From: Bacteroidota bacterium
GTDB lineage: Bacteria; Bacteroidota; Bacteroidia; Flavobacteriales_D; Crocinitomicaceae
DNA length: 46,133 nt
Assembly (NCBI GenBank): GCA_016868915.1
Contig: VGFL01000009.1
Span: 1-46,133, forward strand
Direction of reading: 5' to 3'
The translations under genes were made by a program, and so were the position numbers. A model generated the notes under the pieces. It was not told the DNA's origin. It searched no databases and saw only the letters and a program-made list of their open reading frames with translations. Each line of letters opens with the position of its first letter. Position 1 is the first letter of the stretch. Below are positions 18,077 to 26,151 of this stretch, piece after piece.

Positions 18077-18084
18077 TACATTTG
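18077..18084 (+). promoter_or_regulatory. -7 promoter element TACATTTG
   Basis: This is an exact TAnnTTTG match upstream of the gene starting at 18142. It shows that translation cannot begin at the TTG at 18082, since that codon overlaps the promoter. The predicted leader is about 50 nt. No good TTG -33 box was found. Confidence 0.5.
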
Positions 18085-18141
18085 TTTGTGATTTACACAC
18101 TTAACTTCTTAAAGTTTAATGCAATTAAAAACACTAAGAAA

Positions 18142-18990
18142 ATGATATTAAAAAAGATTTTATTTTTTTCTCTACTATTTCTCTCTACCATCGATTCATA
18201 TTCTCAAACCCCAATCGACACAATCAAAAATTCGGAACGTGTCGTTGTTAAAATGAATAATGGAGATGAGTTTCGAGGAAAAATTTTAAGTCGGGATCAA
18301 AATACAATTGTTTTGGAAACGACTAACGGAACGTTAAACCTAATTTCCTCCAATGTGAGATCCATTAACATAGATTCTTATAAAGGGAAATACCGCTTTC
18401 CAAACTCCAATGAAACACGTTACTTTTTTGGACCGTCGGCCATTCCAATTAAACAAGGGAAAGGTTATTATCAAAATGTGGTATTAACGACCAATTTTAT
18501 TAATTATGGTCTTTTCAAAAACGTTTCAATTGGCGGAGGTGTTGAGTTTATTTCACTACTTCTAGGAAATCCAATTTGGTTTTTAACTCCAAAAGTTGGT
18601 TTTAAAGTTGGAGAATACTCTCACATAGGGGGAGGGTTCATTATGGCAGGTTATGCTGGAGAAGGAACTGCAACATTAGGTTATGGAGTTTATACTATTG
18701 GAAGTAGTGAGACAAATTTGACCATTGGTGCGGGATATGGTCTTTTTTCAGGTCAATTTTCAAATCGACCGCCTATCATGGTTAGTGGCACACATAGAGT
18801 AGGAAATAATTTTGCACTGTTAACTGAAAACTATTTCATTCCTATTGGTACTTCTACCAACTATACCGGAACTTTTGGATTTCGTATACTTGCTCCGAAA
18901 AATTCATTCGATTTTGGACTAATCGTAATACCTGAAATAACTGATGTAATACCAGCGCTTCCTTTTATAGGTTACACTCGATCATTTTAA
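18142..18990 (+). CDS. Secreted protein with small beta domain and probable outer-membrane barrel; function unknown
   Basis: Using the ATG at 18142, the protein has 282 aa and a clear signal peptide (MILKKILFFSLLFLSTIDSYSQ). Next comes a compact beta-rich segment (RVVVKMNNGDEFRGKILSRD through RSINIDSY) that resembles an SH3/LSm-like fold, then about 200 residues of alternating short strands rich in Gly and aromatic residues (NVSIGGGVEFISLL, TLGYGVYTIGSS, NLTIGAGYGLFSG) ending in GYTRSF, with a C-terminal Phe as in outer-membrane proteins. No family name is recognised. An upstream TTG frame extension to 18082 is rejected because it would cover the promoter. Confidence 0.75.
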   Translation: MILKKILFFSLLFLSTIDSYSQTPIDTIKNSERVVVKMNNGDEFRGKILSRDQNTIVLETTNGTLNLISSNVRSINIDSYKGKYRFPNSNETRYFFGPSAIPIKQGKGYYQNVVLTTNFINYGLFKNVSIGGGVEFISLLLGNPIWFLTPKVGFKVGEYSHIGGGFIMAGYAGEGTATLGYGVYTIGSSETNLTIGAGYGLFSGQFSNRPPIMVSGTHRVGNNFALLTENYFIPIGTSTNYTGTFGFRILAPKNSFDFGLIVIPEITDVIPALPFIGYTRSF

Positions 18991-19033
18991 GCTAATCTGA
19001 TACAATATTTATCAATCATCTTTTTAGAAAAAC

Positions 19034-19041
19034 TATCTTTG
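19034..19041 (+). promoter_or_regulatory. -7 promoter element TATCTTTG, 4 nt before glyS ATG
   Basis: This exact consensus box is followed by CAGC and the glyS start codon at 19046. The spacing is the same as for the ABC exporter gene at 1455-1467. It predicts a leaderless or nearly leaderless mRNA. Confidence 0.6.
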
Positions 19042-19045
19042 CAGC

Positions 19046-20578
19046 ATGGAACAACGTGAAGATAAATTGAAGGATATTATTTCGCATGCAAAGGAATATG
19101 GTTTCGTTTTCCCTTCTTCTGAGATATATGATGGATTATCAGCAACTTATGACTACGGTCAACTAGGTGCTGAACTAAAAAATAACATCAAAACCTATTG
19201 GTGGAAATCCATGGTTCAAATGCATGAAAACATTGTAGGAATTGACGCTGCGATTTTCATGCACCCAACAACCTGGAAAGCTTCTGGTCACGTTGATGCT
19301 TTTAACGATCCTTTAATCGATAACAAAGAATCAAAAAAACGCTATCGCGCGGATGTTCTAATTGAGGAATACGTAGAAAAACAACGCCAGAAAATTGAAA
19401 AGGAAATTGAAAAAGGGATCAAAAGATTCGGTGAAGACTTCGATGAGAAGCAATTTCGGGCTACAAATCCAAATGTGCTTCGAAGTCAAGAGAAAATTGA
19501 TAGTGTTGAAAAACGCATGAAAGAAAGTTTGGAAGCAAATGATTTGGAAGCGGTTTATCAATTAATTGTCGATTTAGAAATTACGTGTCCCATTTCAGGA
19601 TCTAAAAACTGGACTGAGGTTCGCCAATTCAATTTGATGTTTTCTACCGAGTTAGGTTCTGTTTCAGGAGAAGCAGCCACTATTTATTTACGACCAGAGA
19701 CAGCACAAGGAATTTTTGTAAACTTTTTGAATGTACAAAAATCAGGAAGGATGAAAATTCCATTTGGGATTGCTCAAATTGGAAAAGCATTTAGAAATGA
19801 GATAGTTGCACGCCAATTCATCTTTAGAATGCGTGAATTCGAACAGATGGAAATGCAATTTTTTGTTCGTCCTGGCGAAGAAATGAAATGGTACAACTAC
19901 TGGAAAGAATTTCGTTTGAAGTGGCATAAAGCATTGAATCTTGGTGAACAAAGATACCGTTACCACGACCATTTAAAACTTGCACATTACGCGAACGCAG
20001 CATGCGATATTGAATTTGATTTTCCAATGGGATTTAAGGAATTAGAAGGAATTCACTCACGAACTGATTTTGATTTAAAACAGCACGAACAGCATTCAGG
20101 AAAAAAACTTCAATATTTTGATCCGGAACTTAATCAAAGTTATGTTCCTTATGTAATTGAAACTTCAATCGGATTAGATCGGATGTTTTTAGCAGTATTG
20201 AGTGCCTCGTATAAGAATGAAATGTTGGAAGATGGCTCAGATCGCGTAGTTTTGAATATTCCACCTGCACTTGCTCCGTATAAAGCTTGTATAATGCCAT
20301 TGGTTAAGAAAGATGGATTACCAGAGAAGGCGCGTGAAATTATTCAAAAACTGCAACTAGATTTCATGGTACAGTACGATGAGAAAGATTCGATTGGTAA
20401 GCGTTACAGAAGACAAGATGCGATTGGAACTCCGTACTCGATTACAGTTGATCACCAATCTTTAGAGGATAATATGGTAACAATTAGGGATCGAGACACG
20501 ATGGAGCAACAGCGAGTTTCTATTTCAGAACTTAGTGCCATTTTACAAAATAAATGTAATTGGTCAAGCTTGTTTTAG
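19046..20578 (+). CDS. glyS: Glycyl-tRNA synthetase (single-chain, homodimeric type)
   Basis: The enzyme charges tRNA-Gly. The 510-aa class II enzyme is of the alpha2 type, not the alpha/beta tetramer type. It begins REDKLKDIISHAKEYGFVFPSSEIY, contains RPETAQGIFVNF, motif 2 IGKAFRNEIVARQFIFRMREFEQMEMQ, and motif 3 IETSIGLDRMFLAVL. The anticodon-binding domain follows (VVLNIPPALAPYKACIMPL) and ends DTMEQQRVSISEL. An insertion with charged helices lies around residues 110-180 (VEKQRQKIEKEIEKGIKRFG), as in other bacterial alpha2 enzymes. It converges with an M23 peptidase gene 7 bp away; no terminator hairpin is visible between them. Confidence 0.96.
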   Translation: MEQREDKLKDIISHAKEYGFVFPSSEIYDGLSATYDYGQLGAELKNNIKTYWWKSMVQMHENIVGIDAAIFMHPTTWKASGHVDAFNDPLIDNKESKKRYRADVLIEEYVEKQRQKIEKEIEKGIKRFGEDFDEKQFRATNPNVLRSQEKIDSVEKRMKESLEANDLEAVYQLIVDLEITCPISGSKNWTEVRQFNLMFSTELGSVSGEAATIYLRPETAQGIFVNFLNVQKSGRMKIPFGIAQIGKAFRNEIVARQFIFRMREFEQMEMQFFVRPGEEMKWYNYWKEFRLKWHKALNLGEQRYRYHDHLKLAHYANAACDIEFDFPMGFKELEGIHSRTDFDLKQHEQHSGKKLQYFDPELNQSYVPYVIETSIGLDRMFLAVLSASYKNEMLEDGSDRVVLNIPPALAPYKACIMPLVKKDGLPEKAREIIQKLQLDFMVQYDEKDSIGKRYRRQDAIGTPYSITVDHQSLEDNMVTIRDRDTMEQQRVSISELSAILQNKCNWSSLF

Positions 20579-20585
20579 TAGCACG

Positions 20586-21590
20586 TTAATGAAAATAAAA
20601 GGTTGGATCAATTCCTTCTTTAATTTTAGAGAGGAACTTTTCTGTATCCCCCGTTAAATTTCCTTCGATTTCTCCTCCACATTTTGAAGCAAATCCCGAA
20701 AAGTTTTCTTTTTCGTTCAACCAAGTTTTTATGGTGATGCTCGTTCCTCCGGTACAACCTTTTTCATGAGTTACCTCTTTTTTATTTTTAATCCCACAAT
20801 TTAAAAAAGCAGTTTTACATTGTTCCCATTTTTCTAATGAAATTTGTTGTGTGGTATCCTTCAATACTGTTCCATATGAATTTGCAACATAGCGAATACT
20901 TGATTCGGTAATTATCCAACTGTAGCTTTTGTGGTATTCCGGCGGAACGGAGGCACCTTGAAAATGGTATTCGATTTTGTTGAAGTTTTTAGGTATCGTG
21001 TTTTTGTCGTTTTGATCAATTATTAGAGTAGGTTTTTTGTATCGCCGGTATACTTTAAGTTGCTTTATTCCTTTGTGTGTTTCAAATTTTGTTGGAATAG
21101 TAATTTGTTTACCATTTGAAAAATAATAAACATCAAAGTGTAAATGTGGCCAGGAAGAAAAGCCGGTATTTCCAGAGTATCCAATTATTTCACCTTTTTG
21201 AACGGTTTGACCAACTTTTACAAGCACCCCTTTATTTTTCAAATGCCAATAAGCGGCATAGGAGCCATCTGAATGCTTAATAATGATATGATTACCTTTA
21301 TTTAAGTATTTTTTTTTTGGACCTCCCTTTTTAAATTGATCTTCCACTTTATATACTATCCCTTCTCTAGCAGCACTCACAGCACTTCCTTTTTTTAACT
21401 TGAAATCTAATGCATAATCACCTTTATGGGAGTACAATCCATTGTATCCCTGAATAACTAATACTCTTTTAGATGAATATATGGGAAGTTCGTAAATATA
21501 GTTTGTATCAATTGATAAGGGAGTTTTTTGGCTATTTACATCAAATGATAGATACAAACACGTTAAAATGAGAAAAAGAAATCGATACAA
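20586..21590 (-). CDS. Secreted M23-family (LytM-like) peptidase with unknown C-terminal domain
   Basis: The 334-aa protein has a signal peptide (MYRFLFLILTCLYLSFDVNSQ) and a zinc metallopeptidase domain at about residues 45-165. The expected ligands are visible in SHKGDYALDF (His and Asp), YWHLKN, and WPHLHFDVYY (HxH). M23 enzymes cut peptide cross-links in peptidoglycan. The spacing between the first His and Asp is of the HxxxxYAxDF subtype, not the shorter HxxxD. Residues about 190-334 form a second, Cys-containing domain I do not recognise (CKTAFLNCGIK, EKGCTGGTSITIKTW, FASKCGGEIEG). The start codon is TTG at 21590; no ATG is available before the signal peptide. Confidence 0.87.
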   Translation of the reverse strand: MYRFLFLILTCLYLSFDVNSQKTPLSIDTNYIYELPIYSSKRVLVIQGYNGLYSHKGDYALDFKLKKGSAVSAAREGIVYKVEDQFKKGGPKKKYLNKGNHIIIKHSDGSYAAYWHLKNKGVLVKVGQTVQKGEIIGYSGNTGFSSWPHLHFDVYYFSNGKQITIPTKFETHKGIKQLKVYRRYKKPTLIIDQNDKNTIPKNFNKIEYHFQGASVPPEYHKSYSWIITESSIRYVANSYGTVLKDTTQQISLEKWEQCKTAFLNCGIKNKKEVTHEKGCTGGTSITIKTWLNEKENFSGFASKCGGEIEGNLTGDTEKFLSKIKEGIDPTFYFH

Positions 21591-21687
21591 TATAAAAGAA
21601 AATAAGATTTATCATATAAAAATACTTAAAATATATAAGTCAAAATATTGATATTATTGTGTTTTTAGTAATTAAAAGGAAATTAAG

Positions 21688-21695
21688 TAAATTTG
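21688..21695 (+). promoter_or_regulatory. -7 promoter element TAAATTTG, 3 nt before RlpA-like gene ATG
   Basis: An exact TAnnTTTG match followed by C lies in the region between the M23 peptidase and the RlpA-like gene. The ATG is at 21699. This is the third case in the window where the -7 box almost touches the start codon. Confidence 0.55.
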
Positions 21696-21698
21696 CTT

Positions 21699-22064
21699 AT
21701 GAAAAAATTAACCATTTCTTTCGTATACATTTTGTTTTGTATTGGTTTACTATCCTTTTCATTTAAAAATATTGAAAAGGGCATAGCAAGCTATTATGCT
21801 AATTCATTTGAGGGACGAAAAACTGCATCGGGTGAAATATTTCGCAACGACAGTTTAACTGCGGCACACAAAACAATAAAATTTGGGACAGTAGTTAAAG
21901 TAACGAATCTAAAAAATGATTCTATTGTTGTTGTTAAAATAAATGATCGTCTACCGAAAAGTTCAACTCGTGTAATTGATTTAACAGTCGCAGCAGCTAA
22001 AAAGCTCAATTTTATAAAAGCTGGACTGACTCCAGTAACGCTTGAGATACTCGAAAAAAAGTGA
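21699..22064 (+). CDS. Short RlpA-like double-psi beta-barrel protein
   Basis: This 121-aa exported protein has a hydrophobic N-terminal signal or anchor (MKKLTISFVYILFCIGLLSF) followed by a single double-psi beta-barrel domain: GIASYYANSFEGRKTASGE, TAAHKTIKFGTVVKVTNLKN, and VKINDRLPKSSTRVIDLT, where the Asp in NDR corresponds to the catalytic Asp of RlpA lytic transglycosylases. The SPOR domain of E. coli RlpA is absent, so septal targeting by denuded glycans is not expected. A TTG two codons upstream (21693) is inside the promoter and is rejected. It is divergent from the M23 peptidase gene, and both would act on the cell wall. Confidence 0.88.
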   Translation: MKKLTISFVYILFCIGLLSFSFKNIEKGIASYYANSFEGRKTASGEIFRNDSLTAAHKTIKFGTVVKVTNLKNDSIVVVKINDRLPKSSTRVIDLTVAAAKKLNFIKAGLTPVTLEILEKK

Positions 22065-22121
22065 ATTAAATTCTAATAAAGAGAGATGTTTAAGTGACTG
22101 TTATAGTTTCTTCTTATTTTT

Positions 22122-23183
22122 ATGAATTTCCAGGAATTAAAAATTATAGATCTTTCAACCGTTTTAGCAGGCCCATCTGTTGGTACCTTTTTTGCTGAAC
22201 TGGGGGCAGAAGTCATTAAGATCGAAAGTCCAAATATTCCTGATGTTACTCGCTCTTGGAAGTTGCCTTCAGAGAATTCAGAGTCTGAGGTGAGCGCATA
22301 TTTTTCATCGGTAAATTACCATAAAAAGTACCTTAAACTCGATTTTACATCATCTACTGATTTGGAAAAATTAATGAAACTACTTGAAAGTACTGACATT
22401 CTTCTATCCAATTTCAAAACAAGTACTGAAGACAGGTTTGGATTGAACTCTGAATCACTTTTAAAAAAGTTTCCAAAACTTATTATCGGAAAAGTAAGTG
22501 GTTTTGGAGAAGAAAATGATCGAATTGCCTACGATTTGATTTTACAGGCTGAAACAGGGTTTATGTCGATGAATGGAATGCCTAATTCCGGTCCGGTGAA
22601 GATGCCCGTGGCTTTAATTGATATTTTAGCAGCCCATCATTTGAAAGAGGGACTGTTAATCTCGCTTTTGGAACGAATTAAAACAAAGAAAGGAAGAAAA
22701 GTAAGTGTTTCATTATATGATGCTGCCATTTCGAGTCTTGTAAATCAGGCATCAAATTTTTTAATGGAAAAGCATATCCCAAAACGAATTGGTAGTTTAC
22801 ATCCAAATATTGCCCCTTATGGCGAGATCTTTCAGACAAAAGATCAATTTTTGGTTACTTTTGCAATTGGCAGTGATTTGCATTTCCAAAAATTGGCCTC
22901 TTTATTAAGTCTCTCTTCACTTGTTAATGACCAAAGATTTAGTTCGAATCAAAACCGTGTGATAAATCGGATTGAATTGGCGGATATACTACAAAGTGAG
23001 ATTTTAAAAAGCGATGCTCAAACAATCCTAGATAGTTGTCATAAAAACTTTATTCCTGTTGCACGAATTAAAAATTTAAAAGAAGTTTTTGAAGATCGGG
23101 ATGCACAGAGTTTAATTCGTGAAGAGGAAATTTCGGGTAAATCCACAAAACGAGTAACTTCAATTGCCTTCAAATGGAAGTAG
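22122..23183 (+). CDS. CaiB/BaiF-type (class III) CoA-transferase
   Basis: The 353-aa protein opens with the family hallmark LKIIDLSTVLAGPSVGTFFAELGAEVIKIESP, continues NYHKKYLKLDF, YDLILQAETGFMSMNG, and PVALIDILAAHHLKEGLL; D167 in LIDILAA is at the position of the catalytic Asp that forms the acyl-anhydride intermediate. Class III enzymes move CoA between carboxylic acids, often in amino-acid or steroid catabolism, or act as racemases. The substrates cannot be told from sequence. At 353 aa it is somewhat shorter than the usual 390-400. Its end overlaps the next gene by 10 bp, so they form an operon. Confidence 0.88.
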   Translation: MNFQELKIIDLSTVLAGPSVGTFFAELGAEVIKIESPNIPDVTRSWKLPSENSESEVSAYFSSVNYHKKYLKLDFTSSTDLEKLMKLLESTDILLSNFKTSTEDRFGLNSESLLKKFPKLIIGKVSGFGEENDRIAYDLILQAETGFMSMNGMPNSGPVKMPVALIDILAAHHLKEGLLISLLERIKTKKGRKVSVSLYDAAISSLVNQASNFLMEKHIPKRIGSLHPNIAPYGEIFQTKDQFLVTFAIGSDLHFQKLASLLSLSSLVNDQRFSSNQNRVINRIELADILQSEILKSDAQTILDSCHKNFIPVARIKNLKEVFEDRDAQSLIREEEISGKSTKRVTSIAFKWK

Positions 23184-23626
23184 AAATTCGCTTTCCAACA
23201 ACCGATAAAGAATGGCAGGAGTATTATGATTTACGCTATCGAATTTTAAGAGAACCTTGGAACCAACCAAAGGGTTCTGAACGAAATGATGGTGATAATA
23301 CAGGAATGCATTTTGCTTTATTTGAATCGGAGAAAATTAGAGCTGTCGCACGCTTAGATCATTCAGGTGTAAAAGAATCCCAAGTTCGTTTTGTAGCCGT
23401 TGAATTCAATGAACAAGGTCGCGGTTATGGTAGATTAATCATGGAAGCTTGTGAAAATGCAGCGCGAGACAGAGGAGACCAAAAAGTAATTTTGCATGCA
23501 AGGGAGGGGGCTTTAGAATTTTATGAACGAATAGGTTATCAAATTATCGAAAAGACCTATCTATTATTTGGTCAAATCCAACATTTTCTGATGGAAAAAA
23601 AATTGAATAATCTTCCGAAAAGTTAA
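23174..23626 (+). CDS. GNAT-family N-acetyltransferase
   Basis: This 150-aa protein consists of a single GNAT fold. Motif A, which binds acetyl-CoA, is visible as RFVAVEFNEQGRGYGRLIMEACENAARDRG, with the QxxGxG/A loop QGRGYG, and is followed by motif B, REGALEFYERIGYQII. The N-terminal part (EWQEYYDLRYRILREPWNQP) resembles the ElaA/YitI-like branch of small acetyltransferases. The substrate is unknown. The ATG lies within the last codons of the CoA-transferase gene (10-bp overlap), which indicates translational coupling and perhaps a shared acyl-CoA-related role. Confidence 0.87.
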   Translation: MEVEIRFPTTDKEWQEYYDLRYRILREPWNQPKGSERNDGDNTGMHFALFESEKIRAVARLDHSGVKESQVRFVAVEFNEQGRGYGRLIMEACENAARDRGDQKVILHAREGALEFYERIGYQIIEKTYLLFGQIQHFLMEKKLNNLPKS

Positions 23627-23652
23627 TGAGATTATATTATTGATTTAAAGTC

Positions 23653-23682
23653 TTGATAATTCGATTGTTTTACCTATCTTTG
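23653..23682 (+). promoter_or_regulatory. rpsA promoter (TTG-N19-TATCTTTG)
   Basis: TTG at 23653-23655 and TATCTTTG at 23675-23682 with 19-bp spacing give one of the best consensus promoters in the window. The start codon is at 23776, leaving an unusually long leader of about 85 nt. Confidence 0.75.
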
Positions 23683-23694
23683 CACCCCTTAAAA

Positions 23695-23749
23695 TGCTAT
23701 TTCTCTACAATTGATAGCAATTATAAATAATCTTTCAGAGCAGTAGAGA
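23695..23749 (+). promoter_or_regulatory. Structured rpsA leader: two interlocking inverted repeats (possible pseudoknot)
   Basis: TGCTAT (23695-23700) can pair with ATAGCA (23714-23719), and the loop sequence TCTCTAC (23702-23708) can pair with GTAGAGA (23743-23749). The arms interleave, so the RNA could form an H-type pseudoknot with a 1-nt first loop, or two alternative hairpins. rpsA is autogenously controlled at the leader in E. coli; a similar role here is inference. Confidence 0.4.
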
Positions 23750-23775
23750 CTTTGAAATACAAATAATTAAGCCAT

Positions 23776-25566
23776 ATGGCAAAAACAAAAGAAAAAGCAA
23801 AACCAGCTGAAGGCATTGCTGATTTTAATTGGGAGGCACTTGAATTACAAGGCTATACTCAAATCGAGCGCTCTGAATTATCCGATCGTTATGAAAAAAC
23901 CTTAACATCCATCAATGAAAAAGAAGTAATTGAAGGAACTGTTATGATGATTACAAAAAAAGAGGTAATTATCAATCTCGGGTACAAATCTGAAGGAGTT
24001 GTTCCTTCAAATGAATTCCGCTACAATCCAGATTTAAAAGTCGGTGATAGGGTAGACGTCTATGTTGAATGTCAAGAAGACAAAACAGGTCAATTGGTTG
24101 TTTCCCACAGAACTGCCCGTATGCACAGTGCTTGGATTCGTGTTAACGATGTTCTTCGTTCAGGGGAAATAATCACCGGATACGTAAAATGTCGAACGAA
24201 AGGGGGATTAATAGTTGATGTTTTTGGAATTGAAGCATTTTTACCGGGTTCGCAAATTGATGTTAAACCTATTCGAGACTATGATGTATACGTTGGTAAA
24301 AATATGGAATTCAAGGTTGTTAAAATCAATGAAGAATTTAGAAATGTCGTTGTATCTCACAAAGCACTTATTGAAGCTGAGCTTGAGGAGCAGAAAAAAT
24401 TAATTATTTCAGGTCTTGAAAAAGGTCAGGTTTTGGAAGGAATTGTGAAAAATGTTACTTCATATGGTGTTTTTATCGATTTAGGCGGGGTAGATGGACT
24501 AATTCATATTACAGATCTTTCATGGGGTCGAGTAACACATCCTGAAGAGATGCTTGAATTAGATCAAAGATTAAATGTAGTTATTCTTGATTTTGACGAT
24601 GATAAAAAACGAATCGCCCTTGGATTAAAACAACTTCAACCTCATCCGTGGGACGCACTAGACATTAAATTAAATGTAGGTGATAAAGTATCCGGAAAAG
24701 TTGTTGTTATGGCCGATTATGGTGCATTCATTGAAATTGCAGCTGGTGTTGAAGGCCTAATCCACGTTTCAGAGATGAGTTGGTCACAACACTTACGTTC
24801 TGCTCAAGATTTTATGAAAGTTGGCGATACCATTGAAGCGGTAATTTTAACTTTAGATAGGGGTGAAAGGAAAATGTCTTTGGGAATTAAACAATTAGTT
24901 CCTGATCCATGGGCAGCAATTGAAGCAAAGTACTCTGTAGATTCGAAGCACAATGCTAAAATAAGAAATTTCACAAATTTTGGAGTTTTTGTTGAGCTAG
25001 AAGAAGGAGTAGACGGACTAATACATATTTCAGATCTTTCTTGGCAAAAGAAAATTAAACATCCATCGGAATTCTGCAAAGTTGGTGAAGATATTGAAGT
25101 AATTGTACTTGAAATTGATCGTGAAAGTAGGAGGATTTCATTAGGCCATAAGCAACTAGAGGAAAATCCGTGGGATGTATTTGAAACAACTTTTTCCGAA
25201 GGCACTGTTCATCAAGGAACAATTATCGATATGAAAGACAAGTCTGGTATTGTTCTACTTCCATACGGTGTTGAGGGTATTTGTCCTTTTAAACACTTAA
25301 AAAAGGAGGATGGTGCGCAAGCCAAAGTAGACGAAACTTTAGATTTCAAAGTAATAGAGTTCAATAAAGAGGCAAAGAAAATAGTTGTATCTCATATTAG
25401 AACGCATGAGGAAGGAACTGAGAAGCCTGTAACTCCCAAAAAGGGTGCAAAAGCATCTTCCTCTGATAATTCGGTTAAAAATTTGAATCAAAATTCTGAA
25501 AAATCAACATTGGGTGATATAGATGCTCTTGCTGAATTAAAGGAAAAAATGGATAAGGGGAATTAA
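23776..25566 (+). CDS. rpsA: 30S ribosomal protein S1
   Basis: The 596-aa protein has six S1/OB-type repeats, recognisable at about residues 55, 135, 220, 305, 395 and 480. Repeats 3 to 5 carry the classic form GVFIDLGGVDGLIHITDLSW, GAFIEIAAGVEGLIHVSEMSW and GVFVELEEGVDGLIHISDLSW. N-terminal repeats are divergent, as in bS1 proteins that dock on the ribosome. An acidic/lysine-rich, low-complexity tail follows (KPVTPKKGAKASSSDNS onward). S1 recruits mRNAs that lack strong Shine-Dalgarno sites, which suits a genome like this one. It has a strong own promoter, a structured leader and a strong terminator, so it is monocistronic. Confidence 0.96.
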   Translation: MAKTKEKAKPAEGIADFNWEALELQGYTQIERSELSDRYEKTLTSINEKEVIEGTVMMITKKEVIINLGYKSEGVVPSNEFRYNPDLKVGDRVDVYVECQEDKTGQLVVSHRTARMHSAWIRVNDVLRSGEIITGYVKCRTKGGLIVDVFGIEAFLPGSQIDVKPIRDYDVYVGKNMEFKVVKINEEFRNVVVSHKALIEAELEEQKKLIISGLEKGQVLEGIVKNVTSYGVFIDLGGVDGLIHITDLSWGRVTHPEEMLELDQRLNVVILDFDDDKKRIALGLKQLQPHPWDALDIKLNVGDKVSGKVVVMADYGAFIEIAAGVEGLIHVSEMSWSQHLRSAQDFMKVGDTIEAVILTLDRGERKMSLGIKQLVPDPWAAIEAKYSVDSKHNAKIRNFTNFGVFVELEEGVDGLIHISDLSWQKKIKHPSEFCKVGEDIEVIVLEIDRESRRISLGHKQLEENPWDVFETTFSEGTVHQGTIIDMKDKSGIVLLPYGVEGICPFKHLKKEDGAQAKVDETLDFKVIEFNKEAKKIVVSHIRTHEEGTEKPVTPKKGAKASSSDNSVKNLNQNSEKSTLGDIDALAELKEKMDKGN

Positions 25567-25587
25567 TTTCCTGTCTACTATTTTATG

Positions 25588-25620
25588 AACGGCTGCTTTC
25601 ATAAAGCAGCCGTTTTCATT
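25588..25620. terminator. Strong bidirectional Rho-independent terminator after rpsA
   Basis: A perfect 12-bp stem, AACGGCTGCTTT and AAAGCAGCCGTT, with a 3-nt loop (CAT) is followed on the plus strand by TTCATTTT. It is located between convergent rpsA and the FKBP gene, directly at the FKBP stop codon, and would serve both. Confidence 0.9.
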
Positions 25621-26062
25621 TTACACCAATTACTTTCATTTCAAAAATTAATATTGAATTTTCAGGAATTTTATCTCTTTTGGTTCTTCCATATGCCATA
25701 TGAGGTGGGCAAATAAATCGTATTTCACAACCTACCTTCTTTCCAACTAATACTTCTTTCCAACCCGCAATCAATGAAGATAGAGGTAATTCAATAGGCT
25801 TTGTAGTTTTATCGAAAATAGTTCCATTCGGCAATGATCCAGTGTATTCGACAACTAAAATATCACCCAAATGAATTTCATTACCCGTTCCCTTTTTTAG
25901 TACTTGTTCACATACGCCGGATTCTGATTTTATCATAATCCATTGTTTTTTATTAATAATTGTTTGTATTTCATTATCGAATTGGAATTTTTCTTCTTTC
26001 GAATAAGTACCGCAAGAAACCAATAGAACAGAAGATAAGAAAAATAGATAAATAGTTCTCAT
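25616..26062 (-). CDS. FKBP-type peptidyl-prolyl cis-trans isomerase lipoprotein
   Basis: The 148-aa protein has a lipoprotein signal (SSVLLVSC, modified Cys at 17) and an FKBP domain: LGDILVVEYTGSLPNGTIFDKTTKP, then LIAGWKEVLVGKKVGCEIRFICPPHMAYG, then IPENSILIFEMKVIGV. It is expected to catalyse proline isomerisation in periplasmic or outer-membrane proteins. It resembles the small FKBP lipoproteins common in Flavobacteriales, including GldI-like ones, but an assignment to GldI is not justified without a search. Its promoter diverges from that of the arginase gene. Confidence 0.9.
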   Translation of the reverse strand: MRTIYLFFLSSVLLVSCGTYSKEEKFQFDNEIQTIINKKQWIMIKSESGVCEQVLKKGTGNEIHLGDILVVEYTGSLPNGTIFDKTTKPIELPLSSLIAGWKEVLVGKKVGCEIRFICPPHMAYGRTKRDKIPENSILIFEMKVIGVK

Positions 26063-26082
26063 GAATAAAAATTATTTAGTTA

Positions 26083-26090
26083 CAAAGATA
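26083..26090 (-). promoter_or_regulatory. -7 element TATCTTTG of the FKBP gene
   Basis: CAAAGATA on the plus strand reads TATCTTTG on the minus strand, an exact consensus match 20 bp upstream of the FKBP start codon at 26062. No clear -33 TTG was found. Confidence 0.55.
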
Positions 26091-26121
26091 TACTTCTACC
26101 CTGCTAATTGAGTTAAAAGAG

Positions 26122-26129
26122 TAAATTTG
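26122..26129 (+). promoter_or_regulatory. -7 element TAAATTTG of the arginase-argS operon
   Basis: This exact consensus match ends 1 bp before an ATG at 26131 and 22 bp before the ATG at 26152. Since transcription would start after 26131, the downstream ATG is the likely start of arginase. Confidence 0.55.
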
Positions 26130-26151
26130 TATGCTAAGTCACCCTCATTTT

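Noticed and set aside
18082-18141. N-terminal extension of the putative outer-membrane protein from a TTG at 18082
   Set aside because: It would overlap the TACATTTG promoter box and hides a clean signal peptide beginning at 18142.
24804-25205. 133-codon open frame antisense to rpsA
   Set aside because: Serine-rich shadow of the repeated S1 domains; no start context and no recognisable domain.
26131-26151. Upstream ATG of the arginase gene
   Set aside because: It is 1 bp after the -7 box, so transcription should start after it; the ATG at 26152 gives the family-like N-terminus.
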